From NCBI RefSeq assembly GCF_042726155.1, contig NZ_JBHXHV010000004.1, positions 459,364-523,363 on the forward strand: 64,000 bases of DNA, given 5' to 3'. Below the pieces are notes generated by a model that saw only the letters and a program-made list of their open reading frames with translations, was not told the origin of the DNA and did not search any database. The translations under genes were made by a program, and so were the position numbers. Of the stretch, positions 1 to 7,067 are shown piece after piece (the first letter of the stretch is position 1; each line of letters opens with the position of its first letter). The DNA is from Leucobacter sp042726155 (lineage in GTDB: Bacteria > Actinomycetota > Actinomycetes > Actinomycetales > Microbacteriaceae).

Positions 1-956
1 ATCGCACGACGACCCTACGCGCGCTCGCGAACCCCGACGCGGTGCCCACCGACGTGCGCCGCCCCGGGCACGTGCTGCCACTACGCGCGGTCGATGGCGG
101 CGTGCGCGCCCGCGATGGTCACACCGAGGCGAGCGTCGAGCTCATGAAGCTGGCGGGGCTGCGCCCCGTTGCGGCGATCGCCGAGATCGTCGCCGAAGAC
201 GGCGAGATGATGCGCCTCCCGGAGCTGATCCAGCTCGGGGCCCGCGAGGGCGTTGCCGTGATCACGATCGAGCAGCTGATCGCATACCTGAACGCTCATG
301 ATCCCGAGGGTGCGCCCGCTGAGACCGAGCAGCAGCGACGCGGCGTCAGCCTGCGGGCTGACACGTTGCTGCCCACGGAGCACGGCGAATTCCGCGCGAT
401 GGCGTATCGCGATCGTCGCGCGGGCATTGACCACATCGCGCTCGTGGCGCCGATGCCCGACGGCTCGTTGCCAGTCGGCGAGGCGCTCGTGCGCGTACAC
501 TCCGAGTGCATCACCGGCGAAGCGTTTGGCTCGCTCAAGTGCGAGTGCGGGCCGCAGCTCAGGGCATCACTCGATCGCGTGCACGAGGCCGGGGGCGTCG
601 TCGTGTACCTGCGGGGTCAGGAGGGGCGCGGCATCGGGCTCGCGAACAAGCTGCGCGCGTACCAGCTGCAGGAGCAGGGCGTCGACACCCTCGACGCAAA
701 CCTGCAGCTCGGTTTGCCCGCCGACGCGCGGGACTACACGGCGGCGGCCGAGATCCTCTCGGACCTCGGTATCGACAACGTCCGGTTGCTCACGAACAAT
801 CCTGAGAAGGTGTCGCAGCTCGAAGCGCACGGCATCACCGTGAGTGAGCGCGTGCCCCTGATCGTCGGCGTCACCGAAGAGAACCTCACGTACCTGGCCG
901 CGAAGCGCGACCGCATGGGACACCAGTTGCCCGCGGACGTGCGCGACGGCGAGTAG
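1..956 (+). CDS. ribBA: Bifunctional DHBP synthase / GTP cyclohydrolase II, 5' truncated by window edge
   Basis: Makes two riboflavin precursors: 3,4-dihydroxy-2-butanone 4-phosphate from ribulose 5-phosphate (N-terminal RibB domain) and the pyrimidine precursor from GTP (C-terminal RibA domain). The reading frame is open from base 3 through the first in-frame GTG at 42, and the residues before that GTG already match the RibB domain (a TLRALANPD stretch just before the RRPGHVLPLRA motif), so the real start lies outside the window. The RibA zinc and active-site region is visible as SECITGEAFGSLKCECG, followed by RGQEGRGIGL. About 317 of the usual 410-430 residues are present. It is followed 45 bp later by ribH, as in actinobacterial rib operons. 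Confident call. Confidence 0.95.
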   Translation, partial: RTTTLRALANPDAVPTDVRRPGHVLPLRAVDGGVRARDGHTEASVELMKLAGLRPVAAIAEIVAEDGEMMRLPELIQLGAREGVAVITIEQLIAYLNAHDPEGAPAETEQQRRGVSLRADTLLPTEHGEFRAMAYRDRRAGIDHIALVAPMPDGSLPVGEALVRVHSECITGEAFGSLKCECGPQLRASLDRVHEAGGVVVYLRGQEGRGIGLANKLRAYQLQEQGVDTLDANLQLGLPADARDYTAAAEILSDLGIDNVRLLTNNPEKVSQLEAHGITVSERVPLIVGVTEENLTYLAAKRDRMGHQLPADVRDGE

Positions 957-1001
957 GCGCCCACGCGTCGACATTCATACATATTCCCAAAGGAGCACAT
1001 T

Positions 1002-1490
1002 ATGAGCGGAGCCGGAGCACCGGACCTCACCGTTGACGCCACCGGCCTGCGAGTCGCCGTGATCGCGGGCAGCTGGCACGAGGAGATCATGTCGCACCTC
1101 GTCACGGGCGCCGAGCAGGCAATCGCGGCCGCCGGTGGCGAACACTCTACATTTCGGGTCGCGGGCGCGTTTGAGTTGCCGCTCGCCGCTCAGCTCGCGC
1201 TGGGTTCGCGGGAGTCGGGTGGCGGCGGTTTCGACGCCGCGGTCTGCCTCGGCATAGTGGTTCGCGGCGGAACACCCCACTTCGAGTACATCAGTTCGTC
1301 GGTCACCGACGGGCTCACGCGGGTGCAGCTCGACACTGGCAAGCCGGTCGGATTCGGCGTACTGACGACCGACACGGAACAGCAGGCGGTCGACCGCTCG
1401 GGTCGCCCCGGCGCCCCCGAGTCGAAGGGCCGCGAGGCCGCAGAGGCGGCCCTCCACATGCTCGTCACGGCCCGCGCCCTGACGGCGTAA
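1002..1490 (+). CDS. ribH: 6,7-dimethyl-8-ribityllumazine synthase
   Basis: Penultimate step of riboflavin synthesis: condenses the butanone phosphate made by RibB with the ribityl-aminouracil. 162 aa, normal family length. Recognisable blocks are RVAVIAGSWHEEI near residue 23, the GAFELP loop near residue 54, the CLGIVVRGGTPHFEYI segment near residue 82 and the PVGFGVLTTDTEQQAVDR active-site region near residue 115. The start is supported by an AAAGGAG Shine-Dalgarno 7 nt upstream of the ATG. Co-directional with ribBA and probably co-transcribed; the long hairpin at 1517-1582 follows and may end the operon. Confidence 0.96.
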   Translation: MSGAGAPDLTVDATGLRVAVIAGSWHEEIMSHLVTGAEQAIAAAGGEHSTFRVAGAFELPLAAQLALGSRESGGGGFDAAVCLGIVVRGGTPHFEYISSSVTDGLTRVQLDTGKPVGFGVLTTDTEQQAVDRSGRPGAPESKGREAAEAALHMLVTARALTA

Positions 1491-1516
1491 CCCGCGCACC
1501 CGCGCACCCGCGCACC

Positions 1517-1582
1517 CGCGAGCGGGGTAACTTTCGACGCGTGTCGCGCCCGCGACACGCGTCACAACCTACCCCGCTCGCG
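1517..1582. repeat. Intergenic hairpin with GCGAGCGGGGTAACTTT arm
   Basis: Two nested 12-13 bp stems: an outer one (1517-1529 with 1570-1582) and an inner one (ACGCGTGTCGCG with its complement), separated by a small internal loop. It lies directly after ribH and likely acts as its terminator, although no T-run follows. The outer left arm GCGAGCGGGGTAACTTT recurs in the hairpin at 27250-27313, so it may be a dispersed palindromic element. A short CCCGCGCA tandem run (about 1492-1516) leads into it. Confidence 0.75.
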
Positions 1583-1636
1583 GATTGGCGGAGGGGGTGG
1601 GCTGGAGGGGGTGGGCTGTAGGTCAGGCGCGAGGCG

Positions 1637-1642
1637 TAGGCT
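1637..1642 (+). promoter_or_regulatory. -10 box TAGGCT, leaderless promoter of the 1649 ABC exporter
   Basis: TAGGCT ends 6 nt before the GTG start at 1649, with no Shine-Dalgarno between them. The same geometry (TANNNT, 6-7 nt, start codon) recurs at many genes in this window, so a leaderless transcript starting at or next to the GTG is expected. Confidence 0.55.
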
Positions 1643-1648
1643 GAGCGG

Positions 1649-3622
1649 GTGACCGCGCCAGCAGATGCAGCAGCAAATCCGAACCCTGATACGACGCCGG
1701 GGCCAGCTGGCTCAGCAGCCCCGACCGCCCCGCGCGGGCCCCGGGCCTCGCTGAAGCAACTGCTGCCGTATCTCTTCGAGCAGCGTCGACTGCTGATCGT
1801 CGCGCTCGTGCTCGGCCTCGTCGCAGCGGTCGCGTCCCTCGTGCAACCCCCGCTGCTCGGCCAGATCATCACGCGTGTGCAAGACGGGTCACCGCTCGGC
1901 CTGCTGCTCGCGCTGCTCTCAATCGTCGTCATCGTCGGGGCGGTGCTCAGCGGCCTGCAGCACTACGTACTGCAGCGCATGGGCGAGGGTGTCGTGCTCA
2001 CCAGCCGCAAGCGCCTCATCGCGAAGATCCTGCACCTGCCGATCTCACAGTTTGATCGCCGCCGCACGGGCGACCTCGTCTCCCGCGTGGGCAGCGACAC
2101 CACACTGCTGCGCGCGGTGCTGACCCAGGGGCTCGTCGAGGCGATCAGTGGCCTCCTCATCTTTGTGGGAGCACTCATCGGCATGCTGGTGATTGATCCG
2201 GCGCTGTTCGGAATCACCTTCGCGGTCATCGCTGTCGCCCTCATTGTCGTGGTCGCGGTTTCCTCACGCATTCGACCAGCTGTGGCTCGCGCACAAGAGA
2301 AGGTGGGCGACCTGGCCGCCCAGGTCGACCGGTCCATCAGCTCGATCCGCACCATCCGCGCCGCGGGCGCCGCGGAGCGTGAGCAACATGCGACCGAGCG
2401 CGACGCGACCGAGGCCTATCTGCTCGGCATTAAGGTCGCACGCATCTCGGCGTTCATCGTGCCGGTCTCCTTCCTCGCGTTGCAGCTCTCGTTTCTCGTG
2501 GTGCTTGGCCTCGGGGGCTACCGCGTAGCCACTGGCGCGATCACCATTGCACAGCTGGTGACGTTCATCATCTTCCTGTTCCTGATGGTCACGCCACTCG
2601 GTCAGGCCTTCGGCGCGATTTCGGCGATCAATCAGGCGCTCGGCGCGCTCGGCCGCATCCAGGAGATCGCGAACCTCGAAACCGAATCCGAGCGCGATGC
2701 CGAGCGCTCTCCGATCGGCCGCCTCGTGCCGCTCGCGGAGGTGCGCGACGACAACGCGCCCGCGATCGAACTCACCGATGTGACGTTCACATACCGCTCG
2801 GCGGCCCCCGAGCGCGCCGATGCCCGCGAGCTCGTGCGCGGTGGCCGCGGTGCGCGGCGCGACGCCGAGGCTGCCCCGGCCGATCTCATAGAGACCGAGG
2901 TGTTGCGCGGGGTGAGCTTCACGGTACCCCGCGGATCACGCGTGGCGCTCGTCGGCCCCTCCGGCGCGGGCAAGTCCACGATCTTGGGCCTCGTCGAACG
3001 CTTTTACGATCCCGAAACCGGGACGGTAGCGCTGCACGGCGCCGACGTGCGCACCCTCGATCGCGCCGAACTGCGCCGTCAGCTCGGCTATGTCGAGCAA
3101 GACGCGCCGGTGCTCGCCGGCACGCTCCGCGACAACCTGCTGCTCGCGGCCCCCGAGGCCAGCGACGCTGCGTGCGAGCGCGTGCTGCGGGCCGTGAACC
3201 TGGGTGGTCTGCTCGAGCGAGCCCGCGCCTGGCAGCCCGGAGCAGCGAGCGCGGGGCTCGCGGGCGCCCTCGATCTTCCCGTCGGCGAAAATGGCGTCAT
3301 GCTGTCGGGCGGTGAAAAGCAGCGCCTCGCCATTGCGCGTGCGCTGCTGACGGCTCCGCCGATCCTGCTGCTCGACGAGTCAACCGCGAGTCTCGACGGG
3401 GTCAATGAGCGGCTGATGCGGGAGGCCCTCGACGCAGTATCGACCGGGCGAACGCTCATCGTGATCGCGCACCGCCTGTCGACGGTCGTCGACTCCGACA
3501 AGATCGTGGTCCTCGACGAAGGGCGCGTTATCGGCGAGGGCACCCACGAGCAGCTGGTCGCGAGCACCCCGCTCTACCGCGAACTCGCGCAGCATCAGCT
3601 GCTCGTGCCCGAAGACAGCTAG
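1649..3622 (+). CDS. ABC exporter, fused membrane and ATPase domains
   Basis: Half-transporter of the MsbA/MDR type, expected to work as a homodimer exporting a hydrophobic substrate or lipid. 657 aa: a six-helix membrane domain (roughly residues 45-340), then a nucleotide-binding domain with Walker A GPSGAGKS (about 436), signature LSGGEKQR (about 552), Walker B ILLLDEST (about 571) and the H-loop IAHRLST. A charged insert of about 30 residues rich in Arg and Ala (around 390-415) precedes the first NBD strand and is not typical. The GTG start is preceded only by a -10-like TAGGCT, so it is likely leaderless. The substrate cannot be told from sequence. Confidence 0.9.
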   Translation: MTAPADAAANPNPDTTPGPAGSAAPTAPRGPRASLKQLLPYLFEQRRLLIVALVLGLVAAVASLVQPPLLGQIITRVQDGSPLGLLLALLSIVVIVGAVLSGLQHYVLQRMGEGVVLTSRKRLIAKILHLPISQFDRRRTGDLVSRVGSDTTLLRAVLTQGLVEAISGLLIFVGALIGMLVIDPALFGITFAVIAVALIVVVAVSSRIRPAVARAQEKVGDLAAQVDRSISSIRTIRAAGAAEREQHATERDATEAYLLGIKVARISAFIVPVSFLALQLSFLVVLGLGGYRVATGAITIAQLVTFIIFLFLMVTPLGQAFGAISAINQALGALGRIQEIANLETESERDAERSPIGRLVPLAEVRDDNAPAIELTDVTFTYRSAAPERADARELVRGGRGARRDAEAAPADLIETEVLRGVSFTVPRGSRVALVGPSGAGKSTILGLVERFYDPETGTVALHGADVRTLDRAELRRQLGYVEQDAPVLAGTLRDNLLLAAPEASDAACERVLRAVNLGGLLERARAWQPGAASAGLAGALDLPVGENGVMLSGGEKQRLAIARALLTAPPILLLDESTASLDGVNERLMREALDAVSTGRTLIVIAHRLSTVVDSDKIVVLDEGRVIGEGTHEQLVASTPLYRELAQHQLLVPEDS

Positions 3623-3630
3623 CCCCGAAG

Positions 3631-4752
3631 CTACTCCGGCTGCGCGTTGCGCCGTTTTTGGCTGAGCAGCCAGTCGACGTTCGGCGTCAGTATCCACCGG
3701 AACGCCCGTTCAACCGGTGCGAGGGCGAGCAGCGACGCGAGGGCCGCTGCACCGACGACGAGGATCACCACCCCGAGTTCGCCCAGCGCGCCGATCGCGT
3801 CAATCACGCCGTACTCGCGCAACGTCCAGATGATCGGCCCGTGCAGGAGGTACACGGAGAGTGTTCGCGCACCCCAATCGGTTGTGACGAGCCTGCGACG
3901 TGGCGTCGCCCCGAGTACCGCGAACGTCATCGCGGCGGCGAGTGCCAGAAGCGCCGCCGTGACAGCGACGCCGCCGAGCGTTGTCTCAAGCCACTGCCGC
4001 GGCACCCAATCGCCGATGGGCGCATGTTCGAAGCGCCACTCGTAGCCGTCTCGCCAGGTGAGCCAGTCGTCGATACCCCAGAACGACTGCAGATTGGGCA
4101 TCAGCAGAAAGACCGCTGCCACCAGGGCCAGCACTCCCCACGAGACGAAGCGCACCCATCGCCGCGGCCGCGCAAACCACTCTCCGGTAAGCCAGCCGCG
4201 ATCGTGCGCTAGCCAGCCAGCGACGAAGAACGGGAGAAAGGTGAGCGTGCGCGCGGCCGAGAATTCGGTGTTGATCACCGGCACCGCTCCGCCAAACAGA
4301 GCGATCGCGATCGAGACAATCAGCGGATGTCTCAACTGCGCAATGTACGGCAATACGATGCGCATCGTCACGAGGGTGACGAGAAACCACAGCGTCCACG
4401 ACGGTGACACGAGAAACGATTTGCCGGGCGTGCGATCTGACGCGGCGAAGTCGATGGCGGCCCAGATGCCCTCCCACAGAATCCAGAGCACGATGAGCTG
4501 CACGGTCGCTCTGATCGTCTTCGTCGAGGTGTTTGCGCGCGAAAAGTACCCGCTCAATAAGATCAGCGCCGGCATGTGAAACAGGTAGATGTACGTGTAG
4601 ATGCCGTACGCGAGGGCGGTGTCGTCGCGCACGGTCGAGAGCGTGTGGCCGATGACGACGAGCACGATAAGCGCGAAGCGCGCGTTGTCCCAGAATGCAA
4701 CGCGGGGCTTCTTGCCCGGTTGTGAAATAGCTACCGCCTTCGGAGAGCTCAT
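3631..4752 (-). CDS. Acyltransferase-3 family membrane protein
   Basis: Integral membrane O-acyltransferase-like protein, 373 aa with about ten hydrophobic segments. The N-terminus carries the family motif around VAFWDNARFALIVLVVIGHT (His of the R/H catalytic region), followed by YLFHMPALILLSGYFSR, typical of the branch annotated as fucose 4-O-acetyltransferase-like. It probably acetylates a cell-surface glycan; the substrate is unknown. A -10-like TAGGCT (4759-4764) lies 6 nt before the ATG, so it is probably leaderless, back to back with the promoter of the divergent gene at 4798. Convergent with the ABC exporter (8 bp gap). Confidence 0.82.
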   Translation of the reverse strand: MSSPKAVAISQPGKKPRVAFWDNARFALIVLVVIGHTLSTVRDDTALAYGIYTYIYLFHMPALILLSGYFSRANTSTKTIRATVQLIVLWILWEGIWAAIDFAASDRTPGKSFLVSPSWTLWFLVTLVTMRIVLPYIAQLRHPLIVSIAIALFGGAVPVINTEFSAARTLTFLPFFVAGWLAHDRGWLTGEWFARPRRWVRFVSWGVLALVAAVFLLMPNLQSFWGIDDWLTWRDGYEWRFEHAPIGDWVPRQWLETTLGGVAVTAALLALAAAMTFAVLGATPRRRLVTTDWGARTLSVYLLHGPIIWTLREYGVIDAIGALGELGVVILVVGAAALASLLALAPVERAFRWILTPNVDWLLSQKRRNAQPE

Positions 4753-4758
4753 TTCTGT

Positions 4759-4791
4759 AGCCTAGCGAGGCCTCGCCCCGCAGCGTATCCT
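4759..4791. promoter_or_regulatory. Back-to-back leaderless promoters for 4752(-) and 4798(+)
   Basis: On the minus strand TAGGCT (4764-4759) sits 6 nt before the acyltransferase ATG. On the plus strand TATCCT (4786-4791) sits 6 nt before the SRAP ATG. The 45-bp divergent gap has room for little else, so the two promoters must share it. Confidence 0.55.
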
Positions 4792-4797
4792 GACCGC

Positions 4798-5403
4798 ATG
4801 TGCGCGTCATACGGACTCGGCGGTTCGCTGCCCCTCGATCTCGACCCGCTGAGCGAGCCCGGCAACGCGGCGCTCGTCAACGAGTGGCTCGCAGAGCGTT
4901 CGGGGAATGCGAAGATCACGGGTAAGAATGCGCGTAATCTCAACCCCGTCATTCGCGCGAATGCGGCGGGCGATCGACAGGTGCAGCTTGCGTGGTGGTG
5001 GCTGTGGTTGGATGCGAGCGGGCCGGTGAAGTTCACCGCGTTCAATTCGCGATCGGACAAGCTGCTGCAGTCGTGGAAGCGGCCGTTTCAGCATCGCGCA
5101 CTGCTCCCAGCGACCTGGTATGTCGAGAAACAGGGGCGCTTTCGGCTGCCGGGCGATGAGGTGTTCGGGATCGCCGCTCTCACGTCGACCGTGACCCTCG
5201 ACGATGGATCCGAGCTGATCAGTTATTCGATGGTGACTCGGGAGGCCGTTGGCGAGGCCGCAGAGGTCTGGGGCCGCATGCCCCTGGTCTTGCCGCGTGA
5301 CATGCACGACGAGTGGCTCGACCCGCAGCGTCCGGGAGACCCCTCATTGGTGGCTGAGGTGCAGCACGCCTCCGACGAGATCTCCCGGGAGCTGACGCGC
5401 TAG
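4798..5403 (+). CDS. SRAP-domain (SOS response-associated peptidase/YedK-HMCES) family protein, variant active site
   Basis: SRAP proteins cross-link to abasic sites in single-stranded DNA through Cys2 and shield them. This 201-aa protein starts MCASYG, keeping the obligatory Cys2, so the ATG at 4798 is the only sensible start. Asn83 (in FNSRSD) and Glu110 (in PATWYVEK) match the conserved Asn and Glu of YedK. The His that normally stands before RMP (IHDRMP-like) is Trp158 here (VWGRMP). That divergence may alter cross-link reversal. Its stop overlaps the stop of the convergent gene by 4 nt (CTAG). Confidence 0.8.
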   Translation: MCASYGLGGSLPLDLDPLSEPGNAALVNEWLAERSGNAKITGKNARNLNPVIRANAAGDRQVQLAWWWLWLDASGPVKFTAFNSRSDKLLQSWKRPFQHRALLPATWYVEKQGRFRLPGDEVFGIAALTSTVTLDDGSELISYSMVTREAVGEAAEVWGRMPLVLPRDMHDEWLDPQRPGDPSLVAEVQHASDEISRELTR

Positions 5404-6530
5404 TTGTTGCCGCCGCCGTTGTTACCGCCGCCGTGGCCGTTGTTACCGCCGCCGCCGTTGTTACCGCCGCCATTGTTGCCGCCGCCGCCGCCCGTGACGC
5501 CCTGATAGTCGCGACTCACGACTGTTCCGCACGAGTCGGTGAGAGATACGGTCAGCGTGGTCGCCGAGGTTGCACTGTAGTCGTTCGCAATGAAGTAGAT
5601 ACCCAGTTCGGGGTACCGAGCCTGCACGTCAGCCTGCGCCTGAGCCATGGCGTCGTATGCGCCTGCGCCTGAACTCGAGAGACTGAACTGCAGGTTCCCG
5701 TCCGGAGTGACGCTGCCGTTCGTGTCTGATCGCGTCGTCGTTCCCGTGAACTCGATTGCTCCGGGATCAACGTCCGCGGGGAGGTCACCGTTCGTCACCA
5801 ACCATGTTCCCGAGAGCGTATCGTTGGTTTCGTAAGACACCGCGAACGTAGCACCCTGATCAGCGAGCGGCTGGGCCCATCCCGCGGGCAGATTGGTCAC
5901 GAGACCCGTCGACACGTTCAAGGAGAACCCGGTGGCGTCCGCTCCCCAGTTCACCTCGTCGGGCACGCACTGGCACGCCGACGGGGTGACGTCAAATGTC
6001 CAGCTCGTCGCTGCGCCCGCAGCAATCACGTATCCCTCGTTGGCGGTAGCCGTCACAGTGATGACGTTGTCGACCCGCGTTTGCGAGTAGGTGACGCTGC
6101 CGATTTCGGGCACGACGACAATCGGCTCGATTCCGCACTCGGCCTCGGCCAGAGCGGGCGCATTGGGAACAACCTCGGTGAGCGGCGCCTCGGGGTTGTC
6201 GTCATCGTGCGGTTCCGTAGGCGGTTGACCCTCGCGGCTCTGGGGCTGCGAGGCCGGAGCGGTCGGCTGTGCAGTCTCGCAAGCTGACGATGCGGCGCCA
6301 GTGGCAGCCTGCGCGGGCGACGCGCTGAGCACTGGCGCGAATGCGACAACTCCCATAAGGGCGACGACGCCAATTCCAAGCACGAGCCCGCGCCTCCCCC
6401 GTCGACTCCGGCTGCGGCTCGCGAGCACAATAACGATGCCGAGGATGAGCAGCGCAGTCGCCGCAATCACCAGCGTGGTGGTCGGCGCTCCGCCCGTTGT
6501 CGCGAGCGTGCAGATCTCAGTTCTAGCCAT
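5400..6530 (-). CDS. Exported surface protein with N-terminal LATTG sorting-like segment and Gly/Asn-rich tail
   Basis: 376 aa if begun at the ATG at 6530 (MARTEICTLATTGG). An in-frame start 21 codons further up (6593) is possible but adds an unlikely N-terminus. Residues 9-40 look like a class E sortase signal: LATTGG, a hydrophobic stretch, then RSRSRRGRRG; but it sits at the N-terminus. A second hydrophobic segment ending in SASPAQA follows (signal-peptidase-like site). The rest is an extracytoplasmic, Ser/Thr-rich beta-type region with paired Cys residues. The C-terminus is Gly/Asn repeats. No known family recognised. Likely anchored in the envelope with its bulk outside. Confidence 0.65.
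   Translation of the reverse strand: MARTEICTLATTGGAPTTTLVIAATALLILGIVIVLASRSRSRRGRRGLVLGIGVVALMGVVAFAPVLSASPAQAATGAASSACETAQPTAPASQPQSREGQPPTEPHDDDNPEAPLTEVVPNAPALAEAECGIEPIVVVPEIGSVTYSQTRVDNVITVTATANEGYVIAAGAATSWTFDVTPSACQCVPDEVNWGADATGFSLNVSTGLVTNLPAGWAQPLADQGATFAVSYETNDTLSGTWLVTNGDLPADVDPGAIEFTGTTTRSDTNGSVTPDGNLQFSLSSSGAGAYDAMAQAQADVQARYPELGIYFIANDYSATSATTLTVSLTDSCGTVVSRDYQGVTGGGGGNNGGGNNGGGGNNGHGGGNNGGGNN
5404..5496. repeat. In-gene codon repeat encoding a Gly/Asn tail
   Basis: Repeated GTTGTTNCCGCCGCC-type units read on the minus strand as alternating GGG and NN residues at the very end of the 5400-6530 protein. Such a run is prone to slippage and length change. It is coding in frame up to the stop codon, so it is not a separate element. 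Confidence 0.85.
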
Positions 6531-6890
6531 AGTGGGGACTCCCGGTGAATTCGACGATAAGAATGCGAATGGGACCCCCGACAGCAGACGCAAGTGAAAG
6601 CGAATGTAACACGGTTTGACTGCCTTGTCAGCAAAATCATCTAAAAACAGACTGCAATCTCTGCGCTTTCAGAGAAGCTGGTCACAAAAAGTAGCGCAAT
6701 CCGCCGTTGTCTTGCAAACGCGCGTCACGATATCGACTTATGCGCGTATTAGAGGCGTGCATCCGTCGTGTCGGATCTTCTTCCCCCCGGAGTCCGTCTC
6801 GATGCGGCGGATGCACCCCACCACGTTCGCGACTTCTCCGCAGGCGGCCATTTCGACAGAGCCGCTACAGCGCCAGCAGCCTCCGCGCAC
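6531..6890. other. Long non-coding gap upstream of the surface-protein gene
   Basis: About 360 bp with no credible ORF, and less GC-rich than its surroundings (notably 6600-6720). It should hold the promoter of the minus-strand surface protein. A 9-bp inverted repeat (GTGCATCCG near 6757, CGGATGCAC near 6811) flanks a C/T-rich loop and could be a regulatory or terminator hairpin. No RNA family recognised. Confidence 0.4.
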
Positions 6891-6918
6891 AAAAAAGGCC
6901 CCCGCGTGTGCGGGGGCC
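6891..6918 (-). terminator. Rho-independent terminator after tRNA-Thr
   Basis: Read on the minus strand: a perfect 9-bp stem (GGCCCCCGC with GCGGGGGCC), 4-nt loop, then six T residues. It starts 7 nt past the tRNA 3' end. It is one of the few terminators in the window with a proper T-tract. Confidence 0.92.
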
Positions 6919-6924
6919 AAGTGG

Positions 6925-6996
6925 AGCCGACTCCGGGATTTGAACCCGGGACCTGTTCTTTACGAGGGAACTGCTCTACCCCTGAGCTAAGTCGGC
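6925..6996 (-). tRNA. tRNA-Thr (anticodon CGU)
   Basis: 72 nt on the minus strand. Acceptor GCCGACT pairs with AGTCGGC; the D-arm is GCTC-AGGGGTA-GAGC; the T-arm is CCGGG-TTCAAAT-CCCGG. The anticodon loop reads CTCGTAA, giving anticodon CGT, which reads codon ACG (Thr). The last pair of the anticodon stem (31-39) is a C-A mismatch. CCA is not encoded. A rho-independent terminator follows directly. Confidence 0.95.
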
Positions 6997-7067
6997 GGAG
7001 TGCGAGAACGTTCTCGCACACGAGAGATTACTTTAGCATGTCGTGGCGCTCGGTTCGCACACGGCGG

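Noticed and set aside
1..41. GTG at 42 as the true ribBA start
   Set aside because: RibB-domain residues continue upstream of it to the window edge, so the gene is cut rather than starting there.
5404..5496. CRISPR array or non-coding microsatellite
   Set aside because: The repeats are short trinucleotide-based units in frame with the Gly/Asn tail of a protein.
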